From NCBI GenBank assembly GCA_001986395.2, contig MQVO02000019.1:372001-436000 (forward strand): a stretch of DNA of 64,000 nt. The letters are read 5' to 3'. This DNA comes from Irpex lacteus. Taxonomy: Eukaryota; Basidiomycota; Agaricomycetes; Polyporales; Irpicaceae. Below the pieces are notes generated by a model that was not told the origin of the DNA, ran no database searches, and saw only the letters and a list, made by a program, of their open reading frames with translations. A program made the translations under genes and the position numbers. This document shows positions 1 to 12,254 of this stretch, piece by piece (position 1 is the stretch's first letter; each line of letters opens with the position of its first letter).

Positions 1-545
1 CCGACGCTGAACATCCGATATCGAGCATCGACGCTCTCAAATTATGCTATTTCGCAACAGCTTTGGCGCGGTTCCTTATACCTGTCCAGCCACCGCAGGA
101 ACAGTGGGAAGCACTATTCAGCATACTCGTCGATCGCATCGAGGAGCCCTGTGATGACCAAGCGCATTTGAGCAAGGCAAAGGCTGCGATCGCTGATCAT
201 ATGCTCAACATGATATACCTGGTGGAGGACGCTGAGAACGAACGCGCCTGGACGTGGCCAACAGATGGTGACGAGGAACTGTACGCAGCATGGGCAGACA
301 GCTGGCAGGACGGCGACGGACTGTTCCCTGATGCGCTCCTTGAGAGTATCGCTCCGTACGCCCCGAAAACGAGAGTAAGTAGATCCTGGAGGTCCCGTAG
401 GGCTATCGAAGTTGCACGGGTGAAGCAGTCGATTATGCAACCTCAGCCCTCATCCATATTAGACGGTCCAGATGATTGGCGTGATGTCCCGAGGATGCAT
501 CAAGCGTTATTCGTCGAGGATAGTAGGCAATGGAGCTTATTATAG
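1..545 (+). CDS. DUF6535 protein, C-terminal end (partial)
   Basis: The frame is open from base 3 to the TAG at 543-545 and enters from outside the window, so only the last exon of a longer gene is present. The product closely matches the C-terminal 180 residues of the DUF6535 gene ending at 12254, sharing LKLCYFATALAR, LIPVQPP and the acidic DGDGLFPDALL motif. No methionine start is needed here, because the matching region of the two complete copies is an internal exon. The function of DUF6535 proteins is not known. The membrane-spanning domain itself lies upstream and is not seen. This copy is the first of three in tandem. Confidence 0.85.
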   Translation, partial: DAEHPISSIDALKLCYFATALARFLIPVQPPQEQWEALFSILVDRIEEPCDDQAHLSKAKAAIADHMLNMIYLVEDAENERAWTWPTDGDEELYAAWADSWQDGDGLFPDALLESIAPYAPKTRVSRSWRSRRAIEVARVKQSIMQPQPSSILDGPDDWRDVPRMHQALFVEDSRQWSLL

Positions 546-2472
546 CGGCTATTTGCCGCACAAGCTACAGGGATCAGTATGAATAATGTCTTATACGAAC
601 GCGAATACTCATTCCCACTCGTATCGTGATGACGGGGATAAAATACAGATATGTCTGTCATTGCGAAGAGGTCGGGTGTTTTAAGATAAAATGCGAGGCT
701 TGCAAGAATTTGTTAGCTAGTGGATCGTGGTGAGGTATTCAGTACGGTTCTGGTGAATGATGGCACGCACGACGACGTTGAGTGTAAGTAGAGCGAGTAA
801 CCTTCAGGCGTGTTTGAGTAGAATCCAAGAACGTTGCGGCATTTGCGACGATAAGTAGGATGAATGAAACATGGCCAGCTCAGTCTCTCATAGTCCAAAT
901 ACCTAGATGAGATTAACGACAGTGATGTCAAGGTCGAGAGGTTGGGATGTTGGTAATGATTACATCCACATCAACTCCGCATTGACGCATGATCGCCCAA
1001 GCTGAAAATACACCCTGAATACCTAGAAGAATATCAGCTTTCGTTATCGTACGAACGAGTGGTGGTTTATGGGGCCTACCTGAGCTTAATCCGACAGGTC
1101 TCATTACCAAATCGATGGACGGTTAAGAGAGGCGGAGTAACCGGCAATCAAACGGACGATGGATTTGAATGCACTGCGTTCTGAGTGGCCCTATTATTCG
1201 TCGATTCATCGCTGAGAGGGGCTCAGTTTCAGTCAATACGAGCAAAGACGAATTACGCACCGTTCATGCATCCCCTCTCCCATTCTCTATTTCTTTCAAA
1301 CCACCTTAATATCCTGTTAGTATAGCGCTACGCAGATGGAAAGATTTAAAAGAGTCGGATTCAGAGATGCAGTGGGAGGTTAGGAGAAGTCACACGAAGA
1401 TGGATGACTCAAAGACCGCTATGCGCGAATCTCATCGCAGCCGAGAGGTGCTCCTGCCTGCAGCTCCATGCACTGCCATCGTAGCAGCGGCTGATACCGA
1501 GAAAGTCGACATATTGAGGACGCGTCGAGAATAGCCGCAGTGGCTTCAACTTGAAGACGGTATGTGACTTCCGAGTCGCTTACGCGCTGCGTAACGCGTG
1601 CCAGTGACAAGTCGCGTCGACCGCGAAGACGCATAGCAGCCTGCGGGAATGCTCCCTGTGCACCGCGGTGGGCAACTTCCTAGAGGGAGCCAATGCATAC
1701 AATGACCTGCAGCCAAAGTCGTCGGTGGAAGCTGAGCGGGAGGTCATGATGGCGCGACCCGGGAGACAAGGAGCCTCGTTCGACTGCCTCTTTGGGAAGC
1801 TTCGGGCGCCAAACAAGGCCTCACGCCGCCGCGACGCTCGTCGCCTGAAGTCTACTCTCATCTAACGCAACGTTCTACGACCAATCTTGGTGTCGAGACC
1901 GTAGAAATTTCACAAGGGAGGTGTCCGAAAATTATATCTGGGAGCTCGCTAACGATATACCAGATATAGGCTTCAGATGCTCTCTCAAATCGAGAGTGCC
2001 GGTTACGGAGCGTCGGCCGCTGCTATACCCTGAAAGACTTAGTTGCATCGATCTCTGCGGCCATGGATCCAAGTACATGGGGCTAACATATGCTTGAGGC
2101 GTATGTTGCTGCGATCTGTTGGTCAACATACGTGAAGGAAGGGTAGAGAGGTGAGTTGTGTTAATATCAATATCTCCACTACCAGTCGTCCCGCGTTACC
2201 GTAGGCCCTCGTTAACCCGCCCGGAGATGTGATAGCTCTTTGGAGGGGTAACATGCTGAAGACCCATTCAACGTACGAGAGTACGTGCACGGTGGCTTTC
2301 TCCCAAGTCGAAATCCCTAGCCACGGCCCACCATGAATAACAGCTCGTACCAAGCCTCTCCGTCGTTCCTCCCAAAGTAATCACCTCAATCCGCCCCACA
2401 CTTCCCCTCGTCGCTCCAAACATCAAGCCCGACTCGACACCCTATTCGATAGTACCAGCTCAATACGACGCA
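546..2472. other. Intergenic DNA with decayed repeats shared with the other DUF6535 flanks
   Basis: No convincing gene. Bases about 1195-1290 resemble 8715-8800 and 13370-13470, sharing TTCGTCG, a GCTGAGA-like stretch, CAGTCAATA and a GTGCATC-type end. Bases about 1600-1770 resemble 13910-14060, sharing AAGTCGCGTCGACCGCGA and GAGGTCATGATGGCG or a near match. The shared blocks lie in the same order after DUF6535 copies 1 and 3, so they look like duplicated flanks. Short frames here carry stops and no domain I recognise. Confidence 0.5.
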
Positions 2473-2964
2473 ATGGGTCAAGACTGTCCGCCTGAGCCAA
2501 GCCCGGTGGAACACGAAACACAGAAGCAGCTCGCGACGGACACCTCTGCAAGTGAAACGAAACGCATACGGTTCTACCATCGTGGCACCTTGGGAGTTAA
2601 TGTAGCTAGCATCATTTCGAATGGAGAGCACAGCGGTCTCGACAGTGCCATGGATAATGCGAACGACGACATCCCTCCTGGTTTACTGTCTGAAGGAAGC
2701 ATCCGTGTCAAGTTTGCTACAGAGGGCTATTCAAAAACGTCGACTGTATCCTCACGATCTTCATATGCTACGCAGGGCGAGAGCTGGTCTTCTGATTCAC
2801 CTTTGACCGTCGCTACTGGAGATTGCACCAAACTTGGCCAATTATGTTTACGTCTCTGTCAACTCCTCGTGCATCTCTTTGATCGCAGCTCCGGGACCGA
2901 TGATCCAGGTACGTGTACCTCATCCCCATGGCTATTGCCACTAGCCTCACGCCCTAAGTATTAG
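2473..2964 (+). CDS. Hypothetical protein, 163 residues, low confidence
   Basis: An open frame from ATG 2473 to TAG 2962-2964. The product is rich in Ser, Thr and Asp and has no transmembrane segment, signal peptide or domain that I recognise. A GTACGTG donor-like site after the DDPG residues (about 2910) suggests the real transcript may splice before the stop, in which case the last 15-20 residues are intron translation. It lies between DUF6535 copies 1 and 2 on the same strand. It may be a real lineage-specific gene, the first exon of one, or chance. Confidence 0.3.
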   Translation: MGQDCPPEPSPVEHETQKQLATDTSASETKRIRFYHRGTLGVNVASIISNGEHSGLDSAMDNANDDIPPGLLSEGSIRVKFATEGYSKTSTVSSRSSYATQGESWSSDSPLTVATGDCTKLGQLCLRLCQLLVHLFDRSSGTDDPGTCTSSPWLLPLASRPKY

Positions 2965-3623
2965 AGACTTGTGATATATCGCAAAGCCTGGTTGTAACAG
3001 AAATGGTGCAAGAGGCCCTAGGAACGTGGCATGTTCACTGGCAGTGTCATTGAAGCTAATTTTCCTTACGACGCAATAAGCAAGCATCCATGGCACTCGC
3101 CCCGGTTGAATCGTTGCCTGTGACTCGTGGCATATGCTACTTATGGGACACCCTACATCACGCTTATTCCTACTGTATATAAATATCTATTATGCCCTGT
3201 TTATTCTACGGCCATGTCATTCGCTGTATTTGGTAGGTCTACTTCGACATGTTTGATTCGTGGGCTGAGTACTTATTTACACTGGGGGCCTCGGCGTTGG
3301 CGACTAGTACAGTTGCATACGAAGCCTGCCATTCCCACTGAGTTGTAGCGTGAAGCTTGAGACTTGAAATCTTGAAATCTCGAAACTAGAGGTGTAGAAT
3401 GACCATGTACCGTGTTACCGCTAGTAGTGCTAAAGTTGGCACGCAGAATCCTAGAATACCACATGGCATCGATCGGGGGCGCTTGAGGTAGCACGCCGAC
3501 AGTCCTCAGTCCTGCATGCACTGCTCAGAGTCTGCTCTACTTCAAGCTTCAAGCTTCAAGCTTTTATATCCGGGCGTAACCTGGCGTAACTCAATCCATT
3601 CCATCCATTAATACTTCGACGCA
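2965..3623. other. Intergenic region upstream of DUF6535 copy 2
   Basis: No gene recognised. Ends with a short tandem repeat and the leader of the downstream gene. A TATATAAATATC stretch near 3176 is TATA-like but too far upstream to assign. Confidence 0.4.
3541..3561. repeat. Short tandem repeat, TTCAAGC x 3
   Basis: Three perfect copies of the 7-base unit TTCAAGC lie about 60 bases upstream of the DUF6535 copy 2 start. Each unit contains most of an AAGCTT site. Related AAGCTT/CTTGAAA runs occur at 3350-3390 and 8876-8900. Confidence 0.7.
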
Positions 3624-6495
3624 ATGTCGCAGCCAATGCAAGATTTGGCCAGCAGCGAAACTTCGGACTCATCGAGTGTTGCGAGTACGCCGAACAGAAC
3701 TGGTAGGAATAAGCCTCGTCGGGGGCTCCCATATTATATACAGGGGGGACGAAAGAGGGACAGGTCATCATTGACAGGGAAATTGAAGGGCAAAGATCGG
3801 GACATGCAAGGTGGGTTTGATCGAAATGCTCAATGGCTCATCTGGCAATGGCGACTAATCTACTGTACGATACCGGTGGACACATTAGAAAAGACGATAC
3901 AGCTGGTACTAGCGGGCCAGCCAACTGGATGGACCGCCATGGCACATGCTGTTAGAAACTTTGATGAGGAGAAGGTGAAAGACTGTAAAGAGGATGTGGA
4001 TACTCTACTCGTCTTTGTATGTGATCTCTCGGGCTTTCCATAGTTATTGACGCGTACTTACAGCAATGGCCTTTTACAAGGCTGGTCTGTTCTCCGCAGT
4101 ATTAACAGCCTTCCTCATTGAGTCTTACAACAACCTTCTTGAGGATCCGGCCACTCAGACTCTCGTCGCTATCCGTCACCTTGTCACGCAGACAGCCAGC
4201 TACAGTTTCGAAGCGGGAATGCTAAACAGCTCTGCTTCGCCTCTCGTTGTGGAGGCATTTCAGGCGTCGTCCACGGATATCCGGGTGAATGTACTCTGGT
4301 TTGCGAGCCTGTTGTTCAGTCTTATCACCGCGTCGTTCGGTATCCTCGTCAAGCAGTGGCTCCGTGAGTTTTTAGCTGCCGAGAACCCTTCTCCCCAAGC
4401 TCGCCTTCGCGTTCGTCACCTACGTTATCCCCAACTATCACACTGGAAGGTGTTCGAGATCGCCGCCATACTACCATTGCTTTTACAGCTTGCACTCGCT
4501 CTATTCTTCGTTGGACTGTGTTATTTCACCGCCTCTGTCCACCCGAGTGTCAAGTACACTACACTTCCCCTGGTTATCGGATGGACGTTTTGCTTCTCCA
4601 CGGTGACCATCTTGCCGCTATTCCACCCGAAATGCCCCTATCGAACAGCCCTGCTCAAAGTTGGCGTACAAACGCTTCATCGGTGGATTGGTAGCATCGC
4701 GAAGACCATCGCTGCCTCCTGTCGGACTATTATCTCACGATCAGCACCGCCTTCTTATCGACTTAAAGAGAGGCTGCTTGTCAAAGTAAAGGGCTTCTCT
4801 AAGAGATTGTCTGCACTCCTCGCGGACAGCGATGAAGCGCGAGTTATGAGGCGGACAGATAAAGATGTAGAGATTCTCGGCACCGTAGACTCGATCCAAT
4901 CGGACGACGAGCTGCTTGGTACTGCAATCGCTGAAGCATTGGACCATCTTGATTGCCGACCTCAGCAGTTTGAAGACTTCTTGCGAACGATATTGGAAAA
5001 TCGGGGTCACCTCTCGGCCCCTACAATCAGTGTTCCTCAGCTGCAAGGTCCGATGGTGATCTCCCCATTCCCCGTACCTCTCCTGAATCTGCGGCTTGTC
5101 TCGAAGCCGACTCGCAATGCTATCTGCAATGCCATCTCCCACTATGCTACAAATGTCCGTGTCAACCGCGGTCCTTTCGGTCCGCACGTGTGGAATGCTG
5201 ACCGCTCAGGATATGAGACCGTGCTGCTATGCATGATTATGCTAGCCGTTTCCGACTGCCCGTGCCCCAAGGATGGGCTCTACATCATTGGAGGGTTCAA
5301 CTTCCACTTCCACGGTCGCGGTAGTATGCACACGCTGATACGCAAGGCCCTCGGCACGGCTGTCGTGAAGTACGACTTCCTCGATACAGGGCGCAATATC
5401 TCTGAAGACAAACCAATACTATTGCTCGAAGGACTAGGCAAGCTCTGGGATCACTTCGACGCCGGAACCAAATATCTGCTAAGCATTGTAATCACCACGA
5501 TCAACCAATATAGAGGTGTCAGCAACGGTGGAGTTCCTTATCTACCCAGCATTGGTCAAATTATCGATGTCGACAACTGGATGCTGGATCATCTGACGCC
5601 AATGGCCAGCATGACTCTAATGGGCCTACTTGTCCACGGGGCCGCGAGCATCCTGCGTAGGGAACATGGGACCTTTGTAGGTGTCAACTTCAACATTCCA
5701 GCCGTATTAAGAGGTGTTCTTCGGCTTTCTTACGCAGGACGGGAGTGTGCATCCCGGTCTCACGTCGAAGCCTCTTTTGACTTCGTCTTGAGCGCACTGC
5801 TCGCTCGAAAAGACCTCGCTCTTGTCCTCGTAGATGCGTTGCTGCAGGCTCCTATGAGCTGGCTGCGCATCTTCACGGGACGCTTCTTGGATCGTTTGTC
5901 CACTCATACACTTCCAACTTACGGCATTGACATGCATGCATTGGGTATGTCGCGCTCTTTTCTATTCACATGCACTCGACCACTAAACGCATATTTAGAC
6001 TGGAACACTCGCCTAGACAATCTGACCGCCGCTGTTTCGACCAGACTTTCCGAATCCGATACGGGTATACACGTCTCTAATGTCGATGCCTTCAAGATAT
6101 GTTACATTAGTTCGGGCATAGCCCGGTTCCTCTTCATTATTCAGCCACCACGAAAACAATGGACCGGCCTGTTCGACACTCTCCTGGACCGTATTGATAG
6201 TCCGACCGAAGGAAATAAGTCACTCTTGGATGAAGACAAAGCAGCCGTGGCTGATCACATGCTTGAAATGATGCACTGGGCAGAAGAAAACAGTCCAGTT
6301 TGGACACTAACGAAAGACGGAGACGATGAAGTTTACAGAGCGTGGGCAGATAGTGAGCGGGAGAAAGACAGTATCTTTCCTGACAGACTATTGGAAAGTA
6401 TTGCACCGCATTCCTCACGGGTTCGAAAGTTTGGGCCTTGGGCAGTGCGTAGGGCCCTGGAAGCGGTGGAGATGAAGGCAGTAGGAGAGGTATAG
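3624..6495 (+). CDS. DUF6535 domain membrane protein, copy 2
   Basis: Four exons are proposed: 3624-3810, 3889-4016, 4081-5944 and 5999-6495, giving 891 residues. Introns 1, 2 and 4-equivalent positions and phases match the copy at 9222-12254, which supports the joins; introns 3811-3888 and 5945-5998 are in-frame and would be missed by ORF calling. The N-terminal 60 residues are polar and disordered. The DUF6535 domain follows: the GQPTGWTAMA motif, FDEEKVKDCKED, then membrane segments around AGLFSAVLTAFLIESY, VLWFASLLFSLITASFGILV, and two more ending near VTILPLF. A QWLREFL motif sits between helices 2 and 3. The C-terminal 600 residues are helical and unassigned. The family is expanded in mushroom-forming fungi and has no known function. 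Confidence 0.88.
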
Positions 6496-9221
6496 TACCC
6501 ATTTCCTTTCTTGATGTGGCATGGACGGTGATTACAACGATTTGTCTTTGCAGACCTTGGCAGCGGAACCTGTCGGCAAGCCCACTTTATAATGAGGCGG
6601 TTTGTACCTGGACGAGAGCGACGGTCTGGATGAGCGATGTTCAGACCATGATGGTTTGGCGTAAAGACATATAAATATAGGATACAGTTTATAGTTTTGA
6701 TATTGAACCTGTTACATTCTCGCAGTGACCCTGACGCCCTGGATAACGTCGACGACGCATAGACAGCAGGTCATCCATGATCTGCGAATTATCTTCAGCT
6801 CAATGGCCCGTCGCATTCCGAGTGATGCGTGCGATGAGACTGGCATAGTAGTAGTATAACCCTGAAGAATTTAATCTGGAAAATGGTGACCAGTGCGCGC
6901 ACTAATATTCAAGTTGCGCAGAGAATTGAGTGGTTTGAATGGTACCAGCTCCATTTCGATAGGCCACGGAGTCGATAATAAGTACACTCGGACTGCATTG
7001 ACGGACGTGGTGGTCCGTCTTGCTACCCAATGGTACTATAGTTTCGCTATGTTTCGTATGAGAGAGAGAAACGTACAGTTTGCGGGCACTTCCTAGCAAT
7101 CAAGCACAAACAGTGTGTATAGCTGGTGTAGGAGAAGCTCATGCTTAACGTTTTCATAGTCTTATCCATATAGGCTGTACGGGCAGGCGCGATGACAAAT
7201 TCTAGATGCATGCACACAGCGATTACTGATTGTCTCTCCGGTTATTCAAGGCGAAAAATCGTTCCATAACATATGCCAGTTTCTGAGTGGCCGTGATTAG
7301 TACGAAGATATCGATAAAGGGGAGGAAAAGGGTCATATCTACCATGATATACTTGGCTTCGAGATCGACACCAAGTTGAATACGTAGGCAGAGTTTGATG
7401 GCGTTATTGATGACTGGGAGTAAGAGCAAGTTAGCAAGAGTAAGGCAACGGTTGGTAGTATGCGTACATTGTGACAACAAGCTGGTAGTGGCCTTCGATG
7501 GCTGTTCGATTGCTCTGAGCACGGTAGGTGGGTACCAACTCGTGTGAATAAGCGTAGGAAATGGCCGACCTCGAGCTCTGAACTGGGATTATTATGTCAA
7601 GTAGCACGCGACAAGACGAGGTGAGGCACTAACCACCTCTGGCGTAACAACAACCCTGGCTCTGACTCACACCCGAATCCTCCATTACCATACCGTGTAC
7701 GGCAAAGATGCGGGAGTGGCAGTTGATGATGCGATAAACGGCAGCACCAGCACAACCTAGTCGTTCACGACGTCGAGGGCAGTAGAGGGAAGGCTGGCCT
7801 TGTGAGCTCAGGGGCCTACGGGGCATCGAATTCGGAGGGCTTAGGATGACTATCGGAAGCGAGGGTAGGTCCGGATTCCGTGAACTTGAACCAGACTGTC
7901 CTTAGTTAGGCTATAAATCACCATACCAAATAACGAGGGTCTGTTGCTTCCAAGCAGGAGTCTCAACCATGGCGTTCTGCGACAAAGGAAAATCGGCGAC
8001 TCACGGAAGCGTAGCGGGTAACTATTTGGAGCCTGGTGACGTGGTCTGAGTGATAGTGTCTGTAGGAGCTATACGGTCGAACTATCAGACGATGTCGTCT
8101 CACCAGTCACAGCAGAAGAGACATTACCTGAACGGTAGAGCGATCAGGGAGGAATTCGTGAAATCTGTGCGATATCATCAAGCAGGAGGTGCCTCCAAAC
8201 TCGACGGGTTGGACATTACGGTGGGAGATTTCTACGTAGATCGCATATACGGATAATGTTAGCGAGTGAATGGACGAGCCAGCTAAAGTAGAGAAATACT
8301 CACATGGGAGGTACCGGCGGACACAGTACCTTATGGTACGGCCGTTAGCCATGGAGTAAGCTTTTAACTCGACTTACTGTGGTCTTTCTGCTGTGGCCAA
8401 GATCGGCGACCTATCTTCGTCCACCACATTAGCGAGCTTGTACATCGTAGCCAAACCCGGCGTGTTATGATCTGAGACAAACACGAGATCTTGAGCCCCG
8501 AAGGTTGAACTTGTACATGTCTACTCTGCCTCAGGGAGACTAATCTGAGACAGCCTCAAAGGCGGCGTAGACTGCGTTAATATTGGCGGTGATGTCAATT
8601 TTTATTGACACTCGGAGATCCTGCCATGGACTGGTCGATGGCGCTGCAAAGTGGTGAATTGGCCGGTCATCACCCCGTTTAACTTGAGTTTATGATGGGG
8701 CTACTGAGTGGTCCTCTTGTTCGTCGCTGAGAAAAGAGTTCAATTTCAGTCAATAAGAGCAAAATGAGTTACTCACTACCCGTGCATCTCCTCTCTCACA
8801 CTGTACGGCTTTCGAGCCTCAATCGTATCTTGCTCATATGGCGTCCCGCATATGAAAATATCTTGAAAACTCAGAGATGAAGCTTGAAGCTTAAGGGAGG
8901 ACAATGGTAGCAGAAGAAGTCGTACGAAGGCAATGAGAGCGTAATATTATGCGTGAATTATTGCAACAAGCAGGTCACTCCCTGTTGCAATAGTGAATAG
9001 ACTTGGACTAGGGAAGGCGTGGCGCGGGAAATGCCGCGCAATGTTCAAGCGGAGCAGTATGCACTGTGTCGGGTGTCCAGACTCCAGTGGACTGCTTACA
9101 GCTGCGACTGCCACAGGGTATATAGTGGTCAATCAACAAACACTCCTTCAGTATTGAAGTTACTTAACGTCTAGTTTTTTCTCGCAATATCAGCCGCCAC
9201 TGGTACCCTGAAAGCACGGCC
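6496..9221. other. Intergenic DNA between DUF6535 copies 2 and 3, with decayed minus-strand coding traces
   Basis: No intact gene. Minus-strand fragments at 7223-7522 (hydrophobic, LANLLLLPVIN and MTLFLPFIDIFVLI) and 7629-7826 look like remains of a membrane protein. The 7629-7826 fragment has GAAVYRIINCHSRI, which resembles GAVVCNTIDHRFRI read on the minus strand near 12790-12840 after DUF6535 copy 3. The frames are broken by stops and shifts. Bases 8715-8800 carry the flank repeat also found near 1200 and 13400. Confidence 0.45.
8473..8542 (-). repeat. Partial copy of the element inserted at 29840
   Basis: Read on the minus strand, this stretch begins TAGTCTCCCTGAGGCAGAGT and matches the first 66 or so bases of the insertion at 29840-30056, with a 4-base indel. 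The match stops after GATCTCGTGT. It shows that the insertion sequence is dispersed in this genome. Confidence 0.6.
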
Positions 9222-12200
9222 ATGCAAGTCCCCGAAGCCATATCTGATAGCAGATCTAGAGGCAGTCCTGCTCTGCAGCAGAATTCGAATGAGTGGGAAG
9301 ATATACGTGGTAGTGTGGCGAGCCCCCCGCTTGAGCCAAAGAAGGCCCGTAATCTTCAAAGGGGGTCGGTCTTCACTCAATCGGCGGGAAGGAGGGGGCG
9401 AAGGCCGTCATTGACAAGCAGGCCGTTGAAGAACAATCAGCGGCGGTGGCAAGGTATGTTCAATGTATCCCCGTTGAATTGTTTATAAGAAGCTATTTCC
9501 TCTCTTCTAAACCAGAATTTCATACGAGTGATCTACTGGAGACAGATGAGACGTCTACGCGGCGCGATCAGACACGTCTCGTTCTGTCTGGGCAGCCGAC
9601 AGGCTGGACAGCAATGGCACGCTCTGTACGAGATTTCGACGAAGAAAAGGTCAGAGACTGCAAAGAGGATATAGATACATTGCTTGTCTTTGTGCGTTAT
9701 GTACAGTTCACTTTCGCGTCCTTAGCCTAGCTAACCGCTCATAGGCTGGCCTCTTTTCCGCGGTGTTGACGGCCTTCCTCGTAGAATCATACAAGAATCT
9801 CGTCGAAGATCCTGCCACACAAACCCTGCTCGCTATTCGTCAGCTTGTTTCTCAGACGTCGAGCTACCGCGTCGAGGGTGGGATGCTTAACACTACCGTT
9901 CTGCCATACTCCCCTGACCCGTTTCAGGCATCGAGAGCCGATATTCGCGTCAACGTGCTCTGGTTCGCGAGTCTCTTGTTCAGCCTCATTACCGCTTCCT
10001 TCGGCATTCTCGTAAAACAGTGGCTCCGGGAGTTTCTGGCTGTTGAAAACCCTTCGCCCCAGGCACGCCTCCGTGTTCGCCATGTACGCTATCCCCAATT
10101 GGCCCAATGGAGAGTCTTCCAGATCGCATCAGTCCTGCCATTGCTCTTGCAACTCTCTCTGGCATTGTTCTTTGTGGGATTGTGCTACTTCACCGCGTCC
10201 GTGCACTCCAGTGTGGAATACACCGCACTACCATTGGTACTGGGCTGGACGGTCTGCTTCTGCACCGTGATGGTCCTGCCAGTGTTCCTTCCGCGGTGCC
10301 CATATCGCACAGCGCTTCTTCGGAACCTTATACAGCATCTTCATCGAGCAGCTGGCCGGGCTGCTAACCGAGTTGCCAACACATGTCTCGAGGCTCTTGC
10401 GCTACCTACGCCTCCAAGGCGATGGCGGGAGGTATGGCTGAGTCGAGTGGAAAGGGCATGCACAAAGGTATCTGCTTCACTCGCAGAGCAGGATGAAGCT
10501 CAGATCATTCGTCGTGCGGAGAATGACATAGAGATCCTTGAGTCCGTAGACTCTATCCAATCGGACGATGAACTACTAGGAACCGCGATTGCAGAAGCAG
10601 TCGACCACGTACGTTGTTCGCCAAGCCAATTTGAGAGCTTTCTGCAGAGGATATTTGAGAATCGAGGGTATTCAGCCCGGCATGCAATCGTCATATCCAA
10701 CCGAACACAGCGACAGACAACTCGGCCACTTCCGCTTCCCATTCTGGATCTCAGACGTGTCTCAAAACAAGCTCGAAATGCCATCTGTACTATCGTCTCT
10801 CACTATGTCAGTAACGCTCGTCTCAATGCTGGTCCTATCATCAGGGAATGGACAATAGATCGGGAAACATACAGGATGATATTTGTGTGTATGATCATGC
10901 TTTCTGTTTCGGACTGCCCTCTCCCCGAAGATGGCCTCTATCTCCTGCGAGGGCTTCGGTTCCGCGCTCGTGGATATTCCATGACAGGCCATCTTCTAGG
11001 ATCAGCACTCTCTACGCGCAACGATCCTAGAGAGCAAAGGCACGAGATTCCTGAGAACAGACCCTCCTTGTTGCTCCGTGGACTTGGCAAGCTTTGGCAA
11101 CACCTTGATCTCGGGACAGCTTGCTTGCTGAGAACTATCTTTTATGCTACCACAGAGTGCGGAGACCTCGGCAGCGATGAACTCCATGTGCACCCTCTCC
11201 AAATCGACGACTGGTCTTTGGATCACCTATCAGTAGTGCAAAAAGCTGATTTCATGGGCCTACTCCTGAATGGCACTGCAGGTATACTGCGTAAAGAACG
11301 CGGCACATACACCGGCTTGGACTTCGATCTTCGACTCACACTGAGGGCAATACTTCGACTATCATACTCCACTGGAAACTACTCTTTCGGTCCCTACGGC
11401 GTAGTCATTTTCGACTTCATCCTCAGCGCGCTTCTTTCCGATATCGACCTTGCGCTTTCCCTCGTTGATGCGCTACTTCAAGCCCCCCTCTCGTGGGTCT
11501 ACATGTTCAATGTCCGTTTTCTAGACAGGTTCGACTCAAGCCCCGATCCGGTCTACGGCATTGACATGCGCGCATATGGTCTGTGTCTTGCCCTCACATT
11601 TCATTCCAGTCGCTCATGCCGTAGGTATTTGTAGATTGGTACACAGGTCTGGACAATTACATCGAAGCTGTTGCGAGTAAGCTCGCGGACACTGAAAACC
11701 CGATATCGAGCGCCGATGCTCTCAAATTATGCTACTTTGCTACAGCTTTAGCGCGGCTCCTCATACCTGTGCAGCCACCGAAGGACCAGTGGGCAACACT
11801 GTTCAGCATACTTCTCGGTCGCGTTGAAACGCCCTGTGATGATCAATCACAGTTGAGCAAGGCAAAGGTTGCGATCGCGGATCATATGCTCAACATGATA
11901 TTTGTAGCGGAGCAACCACAAAATGAGCGTGCATGGACAGCCTCAACGGACGGTGACGATGAGCTATACACAGCGTGGGCAGACAGCTGGCAGGATGGTG
12001 ATGGACTTTTTCCCGATGCGCTCCTGCAAAGTATCGCCCCGTATGCGCCGGAATCGAGACTGAGCAAGCGTTGGAGGGCACGCAGGGCCATAGAAGTCGT
12101 ACGGGTGAACCAGTCAAGCTTGAAGCCTCAGGTATCTTCAGCTACAGACAATGTAGACGACTGGCGTGATGTTCCAGTGCTACACTACAGCGATTATACT

Positions 12201-12254
12201 ACTGGTAGCCCAGCGTTTGACGATATTCCGGCAACCGCTCCTACTAGTAGTTGA
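9222..12254 (+). CDS. DUF6535 domain membrane protein, copy 3
   Basis: Four exons are proposed: 9222-9453, 9516-9691, 9745-11578 and 11635-12254, giving 953 residues. The three intron positions and phases agree with copy 2. The first ~75 residues are basic and low in complexity. The DUF6535 core follows (GQPTGWTAMA, FDEEKVRDCKED, then membrane helices around AGLFSAVLTAFLVESY and VLWFASLLFSLITASFGILV, and two more ending near VMVLPVF). The long C-terminal region ends with the LKLCYFATALAR / LIPVQPP / DGDGLFPDALL block that is also present in the partial gene at 1-545, to which it is closer than to copy 2. Role unknown. Confidence 0.88.
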